A stretch of 64,000 nt of DNA, taken from positions 124,001 through 188,000 of the forward strand of contig NZ_MSIT01000001.1 in assembly GCF_002094885.1 (NCBI RefSeq). The letters are read 5' to 3'. Positions 48,518 to 57,530 of the stretch are shown here, piece by piece. Within the stretch, counting starts at the first letter, position 1; each line of letters opens with the position of its first letter. The stretch comes from Salibaculum halophilum (GTDB lineage Bacteria; Pseudomonadota; Alphaproteobacteria; Rhodobacterales; Rhodobacteraceae). Position numbers and translations under genes: made by a program. The notes under the pieces are model-generated. The model made no database searches, was not told where the DNA came from, and saw only the letters and a list, made by a program, of their open reading frames with translations.

Positions 48518-49222
48518 CTATTCGACCGTCGCGAAATAGGCGGCCAGCGCCGCGATCTCCTCGTTCGACAGGCGGCTGGCCGTCATCTGCATGACGTTGT
48601 GCTGACGCACGCCCTCCTTGTAGGCGTGCATCGCGGTAACGAAGACATCCTCGGGCCAGTTGGTGATCGACGGGATGCCGTTGGCGGCGCCGCTTTCCTG
48701 ATGGCACGAGGTGCACTCGCCGGACAGGTATTCACCATAGGCCGGGTCGCCCACGATGGCGAGGATTTCCGGGTCGACCGAATGATCCACCGCCGCCGCC
48801 GTGGGCGCGGCCTCCGGAATGTCGGCCGGGTCGGCCGAGAACAGCCGCAGGTAGGCCAGCAGGTCGGCGCGATCCTCGGCATCCGCCATCCCGGCGTAGT
48901 TCATCCGGGTGCGGCTGACGAAGACACGGGGGTTCTCGATGTAGCGGTCCAGCGTCTCGAAGGTCCACTTCAGACCGGCATCCGCCCGCAGCATCATGTC
49001 CTCGGAATAGCGGAAACCCTCGATGGCGCCGGCGCGGCGATCGAAGATCCCGTTCAGATGCGGGCCGACCCGGTTGCGCGCGCCCTGCCCCACCTGGTGA
49101 CAGGACGCGCAGTCCGACTGAAAGAGCGCCTCGCCGCGGTCGGGATCGCCCCCCACCTGTGCGGCGGCGCTGCTGCCCAGGCCGGCGAGGATCACCGCCG
49201 GGAGAAGCGCCCGGCGGATCAT
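48518..49222 (-). CDS. soxE: Diheme cytochrome c SoxE
   Basis: SoxE is the periplasmic diheme cytochrome partner of SoxF. The 234-residue protein has a Sec signal (MIRRALLPAVILAGLGSSAAAQ) and two heme motifs, CASCH (38-42) and CTSCH (170-174). NYAGMADAEDRADLLAYL carries a distal Met ligand region of the first domain. The start overlaps the soxD stop by one base. The upstream long frame runs through soxD and is not coding. Confidence 0.94.
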   Translation of the reverse strand: MIRRALLPAVILAGLGSSAAAQVGGDPDRGEALFQSDCASCHQVGQGARNRVGPHLNGIFDRRAGAIEGFRYSEDMMLRADAGLKWTFETLDRYIENPRVFVSRTRMNYAGMADAEDRADLLAYLRLFSADPADIPEAAPTAAAVDHSVDPEILAIVGDPAYGEYLSGECTSCHQESGAANGIPSITNWPEDVFVTAMHAYKEGVRQHNVMQMTASRLSNEEIAALAAYFATVE

Positions 49223-50655
49223 CACTGCGCCTCGAAGGTCGAGAGGTAGGCGGTGATCGCCGCGATCTCGTCCTCGCTGCGCAGGCCGGCGAAGGACATG
49301 TTCGTGCCCGGCATGGCGCCGCGCGGATCGGCAAGGTATTCCCCGAGGCGCTTGGGGGTCCAGACCTCGCCCGCGGCGTTGGCCTCCTCGAAGACGCCCG
49401 AATACCGGAAGCCCTCGATCCCGCCGATGGCGCGCCCCAGCACGCCGTTGAGATGCGGGCCGACGCCGTTGCGCGCGCCGTCGCCGACCTGGTGGCAAGC
49501 CTGGCACTTGCGGAAGACGCCCTCGCCTTCCTCGACCAGCGCCGGATCGACCGCGGCGACCTCCTCGGTGGACTCCGTCTCCGACGTCTCGGCCGCGGCC
49601 TCTTGCGTCTCCGTCTCGCTGGTGGTCTCGGCGGCGGCCTCGGTCGCCTCGGCCTCTTCGTCCTCGGGTGTGACGTCCAGCACGCTGGCGCGCATGGTGA
49701 TCTCGACGCTGTCCTTGCAGTCCTCCATGCAGGGCTCTTCGCTGAAGGCCGGTATCTCGCCCTCGGCGCGGTCATCCATGAAGAAACCGTCCTCGTTGGG
49801 CAAGCTGACCTCGGTGAAAGTGTCCTGCGACAGCTCGAAATCGTCCTCCACGAGATTGTTGAGATAGAGGATATAGGCCGTGACCGCGTAGACCTCGTCG
49901 TCGGTCAGGCTCTGGGCCTGGCCGTAGGGCATGGCCCGGTGCACGTAGTCCCAGACGGTGGACAGGTAGGGCCAGTAGGAGCCGGGGGTCTTGACCGGGT
50001 CCTCGCGTTCCAGCGTGTCCCAGCCCCCCGAAAGCACGGGCCAGCGCGCCCGTCCCTCGCCGAAGTCGCCGTGGCACTGGGCGCAGTTGTCGATGTAGAC
50101 CTCCTCGCCGGTCCAGACATCGCCCGAACCCGCGGGCAGGCCGGCGCCATCGGGGCGGATGTCGATGTCCCAGGCGGCAACTTCCTCGTCCAGCGCTTCG
50201 CGGCCGAGGTCGAAACTGATGCCGTCAAGCTCGCCGATCATGGGGCTTTCGTGGCTTTGCGCCCAGGCGGCCCCGACGAAAAGCGCGGGCGACGAGGTGC
50301 CGCCCTCGAAGGTGTCGCCGGCCTCGGCGCTCGCCTTTGCCGTGACGGTTTCGGTGGCCGCGGCGTCGGCGGGGGCCTCGGCCTCGGCAGGGGCTGTTGC
50401 CTCGGCAACGGTGTCCTCGGTGCCCTCGTCGACCGCTTCGGTCTCGGCGGGTGCAGCGTCCGCGACCTCTTCGGTTTCGGTGGTTTCGGCGTCGGGGGCG
50501 GTGGCCTGCGCGGCCATGGTGTCGGCCTCGGCCTGTGCCGCGGCGGCGGCGACCTCGGCGGTGTGCGCGGCGCGCTCGGACAGGCCGACGCTCAGCGCGA
50601 TGACCGAGGTCGCAGCCACGGCGACCAAGGCGAGTTGGTTAGGAAATTTCGACAT
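49222..50655 (-). CDS. soxD: Sulfane dehydrogenase cytochrome subunit SoxD
   Basis: SoxD is the heme c subunit of SoxCD, which removes six electrons from the SoxY-bound sulfane. The 477-residue protein has an N-terminal membrane anchor or signal (LALVAVAATSVIALSVGL), heme motif CAQCH (191-195) with YWPYLSTVWDYVHRAMPYGQ, and a second domain with CQACH (384-388). Two unusual acidic Ala/Glu/Thr-rich linkers lie at about 34-115 and 330-368. The start at 50655 overlaps soxC by 17 bp; an in-frame ATG five codons upstream also exists. Confidence 0.95.
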   Translation of the reverse strand: MSKFPNQLALVAVAATSVIALSVGLSERAAHTAEVAAAAAQAEADTMAAQATAPDAETTETEEVADAAPAETEAVDEGTEDTVAEATAPAEAEAPADAAATETVTAKASAEAGDTFEGGTSSPALFVGAAWAQSHESPMIGELDGISFDLGREALDEEVAAWDIDIRPDGAGLPAGSGDVWTGEEVYIDNCAQCHGDFGEGRARWPVLSGGWDTLEREDPVKTPGSYWPYLSTVWDYVHRAMPYGQAQSLTDDEVYAVTAYILYLNNLVEDDFELSQDTFTEVSLPNEDGFFMDDRAEGEIPAFSEEPCMEDCKDSVEITMRASVLDVTPEDEEAEATEAAAETTSETETQEAAAETSETESTEEVAAVDPALVEEGEGVFRKCQACHQVGDGARNGVGPHLNGVLGRAIGGIEGFRYSGVFEEANAAGEVWTPKRLGEYLADPRGAMPGTNMSFAGLRSEDEIAAITAYLSTFEAQ

Positions 50656-51913
50656 TCTCGGCCTCGCCATTCTCGTTCACGTACCAGGTCTGGATACCGT
50701 TGTTGTGGTAGATGGAGTTCTCGCCCCGCCAGTCGCGTAGCTGGTGCTTGGTGGGCTGCACGTACCCGGTGCTGTCGTGGGCGCGGCTTTGCAGTAGCAG
50801 CGGCTTGCCGTCCCAGTCGAACTCGAAATAGAAGCGGTGCATGGACTTGTTCATGCTCGGGCCGGACATGCGAGCTTGGTGCCAGCTCTTGCCGCCGTCC
50901 AGCGTCACGTCCACCCGCGGGATCGTCCCGCGGCCCGACCAGGCGACACCGGTCAGCACGGTATAGCCGGGGCCATGGGTCAGCGGCGCCTGTGGGCTGG
51001 GGTTGGTGATGACCGATTTGGCGTCCATCTCCCAAGTGAAGCGGCGCGCCTCGCCGTTTTCCAGCAGGTCGGTATACTTGCTGGTCTCCTCGCGGTGGTG
51101 CCAGGGCTTGTCGCCCACCTCGATGCGGCGCAGCCATTTGACCCACATATTGCCTTCCCAGCCGGGAACGACCAGTCGCACCGGGTAGCCCTGTTCGGCG
51201 CGCAGGGCCTCGCCGTTCATCTTGAAGGCAACAAGGCAATCGTCCAGCGCCTTTTCCATGGGGATCGAGCGGGTCATGGCCGCGGCGTCGGCGCCCTCGG
51301 GCAGGACCCACTTGGCGTTGGTCTTGATGCCCGCCTCGGCCAGCAGAAGCTTGAGCGGTATGCCCGTGTACATGACGTTGTGGATCATGCCGTGGGTGAA
51401 CTGGCAGCCGTTGAGCTGCGCCCCCGCCCATTCCATGCCGGTATTGGCCGCGCATTCCAGGAAATACACGTGGTTTTCCCGCGGGAACCGCATCAGGTCG
51501 TCCATGGTGAAGACCAGCTCGCGGTCCACCAGGCCGTTGATCATCAGGCGGTGCTCGGCCGGGTCGATCTCGGCGGCGCCGCTGTGATGGCGCTCGAAGC
51601 AGACGCCGTTGGGCGTGATGATTCCGTCAAGCTCGTGCAGCGGCGTGAAGTTGATCGACGAGATATTGTCGGCCGTCAGCCAGTCCACGGTGCGGCGCAC
51701 CACGTGGCGTTCGTGCTTGGACGGCATGCCGTAGGGGGCGGCATCGACGCCGTCGCCCAGGTAGACCTGCCAGTCCTGCAGCTCGGTGATCGCCGGGTCG
51801 GGGGCGGTCTGCCCCTTGGCGACGGTGGCGGCGACGCTGCCGGCGCCGGCTGCCGCCGCCCCGGTCAGGAAGGACCGCCGCGACGGCTTCTTGCCCTTGA
51901 ACTTCATGTCCAT
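50639..51913 (-). CDS. soxC: Sulfane dehydrogenase molybdoprotein SoxC
   Basis: SoxC is the Mo-cofactor subunit (sulfite-oxidase fold) of SoxCD. The 424-residue protein has a Tat signal (SRRSFLTGAAAAGAGSVAAT). The molybdopterin domain has LECAANTGMEWAGAQLNGCQ around the region that carries the cysteine Mo ligand in the family. A C-terminal dimerisation domain follows (GVAWSGRGTIPRVDVTLDGG). Its presence means thiosulfate is expected to go fully to sulfate. Confidence 0.96.
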   Translation of the reverse strand: MDMKFKGKKPSRRSFLTGAAAAGAGSVAATVAKGQTAPDPAITELQDWQVYLGDGVDAAPYGMPSKHERHVVRRTVDWLTADNISSINFTPLHELDGIITPNGVCFERHHSGAAEIDPAEHRLMINGLVDRELVFTMDDLMRFPRENHVYFLECAANTGMEWAGAQLNGCQFTHGMIHNVMYTGIPLKLLLAEAGIKTNAKWVLPEGADAAAMTRSIPMEKALDDCLVAFKMNGEALRAEQGYPVRLVVPGWEGNMWVKWLRRIEVGDKPWHHREETSKYTDLLENGEARRFTWEMDAKSVITNPSPQAPLTHGPGYTVLTGVAWSGRGTIPRVDVTLDGGKSWHQARMSGPSMNKSMHRFYFEFDWDGKPLLLQSRAHDSTGYVQPTKHQLRDWRGENSIYHNNGIQTWYVNENGEAENVEIS

Positions 51914-51941
51914 GTCTCGTCCTCTCGATGCGTCAATCGGC

Positions 51942-53639
51942 TCAGGCGCCCACGACCTTGACGCTGGTATTCGGCGTCACGGTCACGGTGCCCTGCTTGC
52001 AGATGTGGTCCTCGACCACGTCCCAGATCTGCGGACCCTCGGTGCCCTCGTTCACGGAGGCCCAGCCGGCCACCACGTAGCTCTTTTCTGGGTCGATCGG
52101 CGCGCCCGTGGACAGCAGCGTCATGTCCGAAATCCGGCTGCCCTGCGGCTTGGTCACGTCGATACGATAGCCCATGCCGCCGATGCGGACCATGTCGCCG
52201 CCCTGCTGGTAGTAGGGGTCGGGGTTGAACAGGTTGTCGCCCACGTCCTCCAGCACGGTGTGAAGAAACTCGCCCGTCATCTCGGTGCGATAGGCGCGGC
52301 CATAGGTCATCGAGGTGACGTTCCAGATATCCTCGCGGGTGATGTCCTGGCCCGGCAGGATCGACGGCCCCCAGCGCACGCCGGGCGACATGGCGATGTC
52401 GGCCTCGCGTTCGCTCATCAGCGCGTCGCAGATCAGATCATCCCAGCTGCCGTTGAAATTGCCGCGGCGGTAGAGCAGCCCGTCGGTCTGGCCGATGACC
52501 TCGTCCAGCTGATCCTTGAAGGGCGCGCGCTGGTCGTCGATCAGGCCGGCGACCGTCGGGTCGGGCGCGATCACGTCGGAAAAGATCGGGATCAGCTTGT
52601 GCCGGAAGCCCATCATGCGGCCGTTGCGGATATCGAGGTCGACGCGGCTGACGAACTTGCCGTTCGAGCCCGAGGCGACGACGATCGTGTCGCCGACCGT
52701 CACCGGTTCGGGCAGCGCGTCGTGGGTGTGGCCCGACAGGATCACGTCGATGCCGGAGACGACCGAGGCCATCTTCTTGTCCACGTCGAAGCCGTTGTGC
52801 GACAGGCAGACCACGCATTCGGCGCCCTGGGCGCGCACCTCGTCGACCATCTTCTGCATGTGCTCGTCGCGGATGCCGAAGGAATAGTCGGGGAACATCC
52901 AGCCGGGGTTGGCGATGGGCATGTAGGGGAAGGCCTGGCCGATCACCGCCACCTTGGCGCCACCGCGCTCGAAGAACCGGTAGGGTTTGAACTCGGCCGC
53001 CGGTTCGTCCCACATGGCGTCGAAGATGTTCTGGCCCAGCGCGTCGAAGGGCAGGTCGGCCACGATCTCGCGGACCCGGTCCTGGCCCAGCGTGAATTCC
53101 CAGTGGAAGGTCATCGCGTCGGGCTTGAGGGCGTTCATCACGTTGACGACATCCTGCCCCTCGGTCTGGTAGCAGGTGTAGGAGCCGTGCCAGGTGTCGC
53201 CGCCGTCCAGCAGGATGGCGTCGGGCCGGTCGCCGCGGATCGCGTTCACCACAGTGGCCACGCGGTCCATGCCGCCCATCTTGCCGTAGGTCCGCGCCAG
53301 CGCCGAGAAATCGTTGTAGGTCAGCGCGTAATGCGAGGGGCTGCCGTCCTCGATCCCGTAGAGCTTGCGGAAATCCGCGCCGGTGACATGCGGCACCACG
53401 CCCCGGTTGTCGCCCACGCCGATGTTGACCTCCGGCTCGCGGAAATAGATCGGCTTGAGCTGGGCGTGAATGTCGGTGATGTGGATCAGCGAGACGTTCC
53501 CGAAGGTGTCGAACTGCAACAGCTGGTCCTGCGTGAGGGCCTGCTGTGCGGCCAGCCTGCTCCAGTTGCCGAAGCCCGAGGCCCCGACAAGGGCCGAAGC
53601 GGCCATCGAGGCCTGGAGAAAATCGCGACGGGAGATCAT
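51942..53639 (-). CDS. soxB: Thiosulfohydrolase SoxB
   Basis: SoxB is the dimanganese hydrolase that releases sulfate from SoxY-bound sulfonate. The 565-residue protein has a Tat signal (ISRRDFLQASMAASALVGAS) and the 5'-nucleotidase-type metal motifs HITDIHAQLKP, LLDGGDTWHGS, CLSHNGFDVDKK and SGHTHDALPEP. The start at 53639 begins the Tat signal; a frame to 53708 is extra. It is the standard marker gene for the sox pathway. Confidence 0.97.
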   Translation of the reverse strand: MISRRDFLQASMAASALVGASGFGNWSRLAAQQALTQDQLLQFDTFGNVSLIHITDIHAQLKPIYFREPEVNIGVGDNRGVVPHVTGADFRKLYGIEDGSPSHYALTYNDFSALARTYGKMGGMDRVATVVNAIRGDRPDAILLDGGDTWHGSYTCYQTEGQDVVNVMNALKPDAMTFHWEFTLGQDRVREIVADLPFDALGQNIFDAMWDEPAAEFKPYRFFERGGAKVAVIGQAFPYMPIANPGWMFPDYSFGIRDEHMQKMVDEVRAQGAECVVCLSHNGFDVDKKMASVVSGIDVILSGHTHDALPEPVTVGDTIVVASGSNGKFVSRVDLDIRNGRMMGFRHKLIPIFSDVIAPDPTVAGLIDDQRAPFKDQLDEVIGQTDGLLYRRGNFNGSWDDLICDALMSEREADIAMSPGVRWGPSILPGQDITREDIWNVTSMTYGRAYRTEMTGEFLHTVLEDVGDNLFNPDPYYQQGGDMVRIGGMGYRIDVTKPQGSRISDMTLLSTGAPIDPEKSYVVAGWASVNEGTEGPQIWDVVEDHICKQGTVTVTPNTSVKVVGA

Positions 53640-53775
53640 GAGCGGATCCTTCTGGTCTTGGTCTGCCGGGTCGGGGTCGCCGGGTCCCGGTCCCCTTTTG
53701 CGGATCATATGCGCAAAAGTGAATATCTGAGATCAAAGAAAACCCGCACCGGCGGAACCGGCGCGGGCCTTCGGA

Positions 53776-54624
53776 TCAGTTGCGGACGGAGGGCGTTTCG
53801 ACGTCGAGGCCGGCCCCGCGCGAGGCCACGTAAAGCTCCAGCGCCTTGAACTCGTCCGAGCCGCGGTTGTACGGCTCTGCGCGGATGTTCTTCATGCAGC
53901 CCTTGAACCGGCGGTGGATCGACCCGAGCCCGCCCCACTTGAGGCGGTAGACCGGAAAGCCGTTGATCTGGCCCTGCGACAGATGATCGGCCCGGATCAT
54001 GTTGTCGTAGTTGTCCTCGTGGCAGTTGGCACAGGCCATGTCGAGCTGGCCGACGCGCTGATAGTAGAGTTCTTCACCGCGCTCCCACCACTCGCGGGCC
54101 GGGCCGTCGATTTCCACATCGACGGGCATGCCGCGCGACTGCTTGCCGATGGCCGCGGTCATGGCCAGCATCTCGGAGGATTCCCAGGCCCATTCGTCGG
54201 CCTCCATCCGCTCGGTCCGGCAATTGTTGATGTTTTCCTCGAGCGTCCAGAGATCGGTGCCCTCGGGGTTCATCTTGGGCATCGAGGCGCGCACGCCTTC
54301 CATCGACTCGGCCATGTCGCCATGGCAATCGGCGCAGGACTCGCCGGTCTCGCCGTCGCCGGTCTGCCAGAGCGACATGCCCTGGTCGACGAAGATCATG
54401 CCGGGGTTGTCGAAATCGTCCATCTGCAGGACCTGCGTCTCGGGCGACCGGAAGGTCCAGCCCGACCGAACCACCGGCACGATCCCCTTCATGTGATCGG
54501 CCGGCTGGACCTCGGTGTTGATCTCGACCTGGCCGTTGATCAACAGATCCTCGGCACTGGCGGCCAGCGGGGCGGCCACGAGGGCCAGTCCGCAGGCCGC
54601 GGTCTTGAGTGTCGACAGTCTCAT
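53776..54624 (-). CDS. soxA: Cytochrome SoxA (diheme)
   Basis: SoxA and SoxX together attach thiosulfate oxidatively to the SoxY cysteine. The 282-residue protein has a Sec signal (TAACGLALVAAPLAASAE) and two CXXCH motifs, CADCH (97-101) and CANCH (198-202). The active-site cysteine ligand is in FKGCMKNIRAEPYNRGSDEF (about C243). The presence of both heme motifs makes it the diheme (Paracoccus) type. Confidence 0.96.
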   Translation of the reverse strand: MRLSTLKTAACGLALVAAPLAASAEDLLINGQVEINTEVQPADHMKGIVPVVRSGWTFRSPETQVLQMDDFDNPGMIFVDQGMSLWQTGDGETGESCADCHGDMAESMEGVRASMPKMNPEGTDLWTLEENINNCRTERMEADEWAWESSEMLAMTAAIGKQSRGMPVDVEIDGPAREWWERGEELYYQRVGQLDMACANCHEDNYDNMIRADHLSQGQINGFPVYRLKWGGLGSIHRRFKGCMKNIRAEPYNRGSDEFKALELYVASRGAGLDVETPSVRN

Positions 54625-54654
54625 TATTGTTGTCCTCCCTGTGGTCCGCCAGCC

Positions 54655-54984
54655 TCAGCTGACGGCGATGTCCTTCGATTCCTCGTAGATCGACCCGTCG
54701 TCGTCGTACCAGGTGAAGGCGAAGGTGCCGCTTTCGGGTACGGTCGCCTGAAACTCGATGAAGGGGTTGGTGGAAATCGCCGGTTCGAGGATCATCTCGA
54801 CGACGCTCTCGCCGTTGAACTCGCAGGTGAAGCGGTTGATGATCGACTGTGGGATGGTGTTGCCGTCACTGTCCTTGCGCTGTCCGGACTCCATGGGGTG
54901 CGAGATCAGCGTCTTGATGGTGATGGTGTCGCCGGCGGCGGCATCACGGGGGACGCGGACGCGGGGGGTAACGTTGTCTGCCAT
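54655..54984 (-). CDS. soxZ: Sulfur carrier complex subunit SoxZ
   Basis: SoxZ is the immunoglobulin-like partner of SoxY in the periplasm, exported with it. The 109-residue protein has no signal of its own, as usual. Typical parts are LISHPMESGQRKDSDGN, FTCEFNGESVVEMILEPAIS and FAFTWYDDDGSIYEESK. It lies between soxY and soxA. Confidence 0.96.
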   Translation of the reverse strand: MADNVTPRVRVPRDAAAGDTITIKTLISHPMESGQRKDSDGNTIPQSIINRFTCEFNGESVVEMILEPAISTNPFIEFQATVPESGTFAFTWYDDDGSIYEESKDIAVS

Positions 54985-55005
54985 GTCTTCAATCCTCTCG
55001 TTGGG

Positions 55006-55422
55006 TTAGCCGCCGCAGCCGCCGATGGTGACCTTGACTTCCTGGCTCGCCTGCACGAACGAGCCGTCGTTCATCCGGGCGATGGCGATCACGTCCTGCG
55101 TGCCGGCCAGGCGCATGCGGGTTGAGGCGGCCTGCGCCCCGGCCAGCGGGCCGAAGTTGAAGGTGGCGACATCCGGGGTCGGGTTGTCCGCGGCCAGGAT
55201 GGTGATCGCGGCGGCGCCGGGGGCGCTGACCTCGATCGGAACTGTGTTGCCGTTCTCGGCGATCTCGGGCGCGGTCAGGGTGATGCCCCCTTCCGTCGGC
55301 TCTGCCCCGTCGGTGAAGGCGGCAATGGCATCCTCGATGGCGGCGCGGGCCTGCATCGGAAGCGTGGTCGCCGCCGCGGCCCCCAGCGCCATCAGGATGG
55401 TCTCTCTACGCGAAAAGCTCAT
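55006..55422 (-). CDS. soxY: Sulfur carrier protein SoxY
   Basis: SoxY carries the sulfur substrate on the cysteine of its C-terminal GGCGG tail, which is intact (VKVTIGGCGG ends the protein). The 138-residue protein has a Tat signal (FSRRETILMALGAAAATTL). Start at 55422. It is 38 bp after soxX and 21 bp before soxZ. Confidence 0.96.
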   Translation of the reverse strand: MSFSRRETILMALGAAAATTLPMQARAAIEDAIAAFTDGAEPTEGGITLTAPEIAENGNTVPIEVSAPGAAAITILAADNPTPDVATFNFGPLAGAQAASTRMRLAGTQDVIAIARMNDGSFVQASQEVKVTIGGCGG

Positions 55423-55460
55423 GATTTCTCCTCTCGGGTTCGCGGTTCCCTGACCTCGGC

Positions 55461-55916
55461 TCAGTCGGTCAGGGTCATAAGGTAGGCGACAACGTCCTCG
55501 ACCTGCTGGGCCGTCAGGATCGTCTCGCCCTCGAACTTGTCCTGGTTGCGGGTGAAGTCGTCGGCGACATAGAAGGCCGGCATGATCGTTCCCTGGAACG
55601 TCTTCTTGGAATTGATGATCATGCCGCGCAGCTCCGCCTCGGTCCGGTAACTGCCGATGCCGTCGAGGGGCGGCCCCACCTCGCCGTGGAACGGCTGGTC
55701 GGCCATGTCCGAATTGGCGTGACAGGCGAGGCAGTTGCCCAGCTTGCGCGCCAGAAAGACCTGGGCGCCATTCTCGGGGTCGCCGGGCGTGCCGGTCAGA
55801 GACTGCTCGACCGCGCCGTAGTCGCCGTATGTGACGTCGGCCGGGGCCAGCATGTCGGCCAGCGCCACGCTGCCGCCCATGGCCACACAAACGGCCAATG
55901 CAAGTGTTCGCTTCAT
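55461..55916 (-). CDS. soxX: Cytochrome SoxX (monoheme)
   Basis: SoxX is the monoheme partner of SoxA. The 151-residue protein has a Sec signal (MKRTLALAVCVAMGGSVALA), heme motif CLACH (62-66), and a Met-containing GTIMPAFYVADDF that supplies the sixth ligand. It is the first gene of the soxXYZABCDEF operon, with a GGGAGG ribosome binding site and a 185-bp control region upstream. Confidence 0.95.
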   Translation of the reverse strand: MKRTLALAVCVAMGGSVALADMLAPADVTYGDYGAVEQSLTGTPGDPENGAQVFLARKLGNCLACHANSDMADQPFHGEVGPPLDGIGSYRTEAELRGMIINSKKTFQGTIMPAFYVADDFTRNQDKFEGETILTAQQVEDVVAYLMTLTD

Positions 55917-56001
55917 TGTTCCTCCCTGGTGTCCTTCTGAGGTCTTTCGACTTTCTTATTGTGTATACCGTAGCGCACAGAACGGGCGACTCGCAACATC
56001 A

Positions 56002-56019
56002 AATTCATAAGCGTGAATT
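56002..56019. promoter_or_regulatory. Putative SoxR operator before soxX (wx region)
   Basis: AATTCA-TAAGCG-TGAATT is a perfect 6-bp inverted repeat with a 6-bp spacer in the soxW-soxX gap, 85-100 bp upstream of the soxX ATG. A further ATTCA follows at 56017-56021. In studied sox clusters SoxR acts at the soxW-soxX and soxS-soxV regions, so this is a strong candidate. Binding is not shown. Confidence 0.6.
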
Positions 56020-56101
56020 CATGCGCGCCAACGCAATCCCCGCCACGCGGGAGTTAGGGGGCTGCCGGGCTGCCACGTCGTGAGGCCGGTCAGGCGCGGC
56101 G

Positions 56102-56695
56102 CTACTCGCCCCCCTCGGCATAGAGCCCCTCGCCCGCGTTGAATATGCGCGCGTGATACTTCTGAAAGTTTTCCTCTTGGTAAACCCCGTCGCGCACGTA
56201 GGTCAGCATGTTGTGGAACATGCCGGGGCTGAGCGCGCCGGGCACATAGGCGGCGGCCACGCGGTTGGCGGGCGCCTCTTGCGTCACCTCTTCGGGGAAA
56301 AAGTAGATGGTCGGCGTGTACATGGCGCCCCACTTCTGCACCATCTCCTTCTCGGGCAGGGATTCACCATCGAAATCCGTAACCTCCAGATCGCCGAACA
56401 TGTTGATCTGCACGACATAGAACTCCTCGTGCAGCAGCGCGTCGATCTCGGGGATCGGGTAGACCTCCTCGTGCATCTGGGTGCAGTAGATGCAGCCGCG
56501 CTGCTCGATCATCACCGCGAGGCGCTTGCCCTGCGCGGTGGCATCGGCGTGATCCTCGCGCAGGTCAAGGAACGTCTGCTGCATCCAGTCGGCCTTGTGC
56601 AGGCCGTCGTCGCCCAGCTCCGCCGCCTGCACCGGGGCCATGAGGGTCAGCGCCGCAAGGGCCGCGATCACGGGTTTGAACACTGTCTTGAACAT
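56102..56695 (-). CDS. soxW: Periplasmic thioredoxin SoxW
   Basis: SoxW is a thioredoxin-fold protein reduced by SoxV and linked to keeping the sox system active. The 197-residue protein has a Sec signal (ALAALTLMAPVQAAE), the redox motif CIYC (VMIEQRGCIYCTQMHEEVYP) and a cis-Pro segment YTPTIYFFPEE. It follows soxV by 32 bp and is separated from soxX by the wx control region. Confidence 0.94.
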   Translation of the reverse strand: MFKTVFKPVIAALAALTLMAPVQAAELGDDGLHKADWMQQTFLDLREDHADATAQGKRLAVMIEQRGCIYCTQMHEEVYPIPEIDALLHEEFYVVQINMFGDLEVTDFDGESLPEKEMVQKWGAMYTPTIYFFPEEVTQEAPANRVAAAYVPGALSPGMFHNMLTYVRDGVYQEENFQKYHARIFNAGEGLYAEGGE

Positions 56696-56727
56696 CGGGT
56701 CTCCTCCCTTTTTCGATGTCGGCCGGT

Positions 56728-57465
56728 CTAGCCGAGGTTGCTGAACGCCGGGAACGTCTCGATCATCCAGTTGCCGATGGCGTTGATCGTGTTGGTCGCG
56801 ATCAGGATCGCGAAGACGATCAGCAGAACGCCCATGGCCTTTTCCACGTGGGCCATGCGCGCCCGGTGCCGCTGCATGACCCCCAGAAACGGCTTGGCGA
56901 AGAACGAGGCGATGACGAAGGGCAGCGTCATGCCCAGCCCGAAAACCGCCAGCAGTAGGGTGCCCTGCAAAAGGTCGCCCATGCCGCTGGCCATCATCAG
57001 GATCGTGGCCAGCACCGGCCCGACACAGGCGGTCCAGCCGAATCCGAAGGCCAGCCCCATCACGTAGGCCCCCAGCACCGTGGAGGGGTCCGAGGTGCTT
57101 TCCATGCGCGCCTCGCGCATCAGGAACGGCAGGCGCAGCACCCCGAGAAAATGCAGCCCGAAGACGAAGATCACCGCGGCGGCGACGTAGCTGAGCGGCT
57201 CCTTGATGGCGGCGAAGGCCTGGCCCAGCGCGGTGGCCCCCAGCCCCAGCAGCATGAATATGGTGGTCACGCCCAGCGCGAACATCAGCGCGGAAATGGT
57301 CAATCGCTTCTGCGCGCCCGGCGCGATTCGCCCGTCGCCGCGCAGTTCAGCCATGGAGATCCCGGCCATGTAGGAAAAGTAGAAAGGCACCATGGGCAGG
57401 ATGCAGGGCGTCAGAAACGCCAGCAGCCCGGCCAGAAAAGCGCCCATGAAAGACACGTCGAACAT
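56728..57465 (-). CDS. soxV: CcdA-family thiol transporter SoxV
   Basis: SoxV moves reductant from cytoplasmic thioredoxin to periplasmic SoxW. The 245-residue inner-membrane protein has six helices with the paired cysteines in FLTPCILPMVPFYFSYMAG and FGWTACVGPVLATILMM. It heads the soxVW unit and is divergent from soxS across a 65-bp gap. Confidence 0.95.
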   Translation of the reverse strand: MFDVSFMGAFLAGLLAFLTPCILPMVPFYFSYMAGISMAELRGDGRIAPGAQKRLTISALMFALGVTTIFMLLGLGATALGQAFAAIKEPLSYVAAAVIFVFGLHFLGVLRLPFLMREARMESTSDPSTVLGAYVMGLAFGFGWTACVGPVLATILMMASGMGDLLQGTLLLAVFGLGMTLPFVIASFFAKPFLGVMQRHRARMAHVEKAMGVLLIVFAILIATNTINAIGNWMIETFPAFSNLG

Positions 57466-57481
57466 GCCGGCTCCTTGAAGA

Positions 57482-57511
57482 ATTCACATATTCAAATTAT
57501 GCTAAGTGAAA
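57482..57511. promoter_or_regulatory. Putative SoxR operator between soxV and soxS (sv region)
   Basis: The 65-bp gap holds ATTCA at 57482-57486 and 57490-57494 and TGAAA at 57507-57511, the same half-site words as in the soxW-soxX region. It is the most AT-rich part of the locus and would serve both directions. Confidence 0.45.
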
Positions 57512-57530
57512 ACGATAGGTCAATTGCGTC

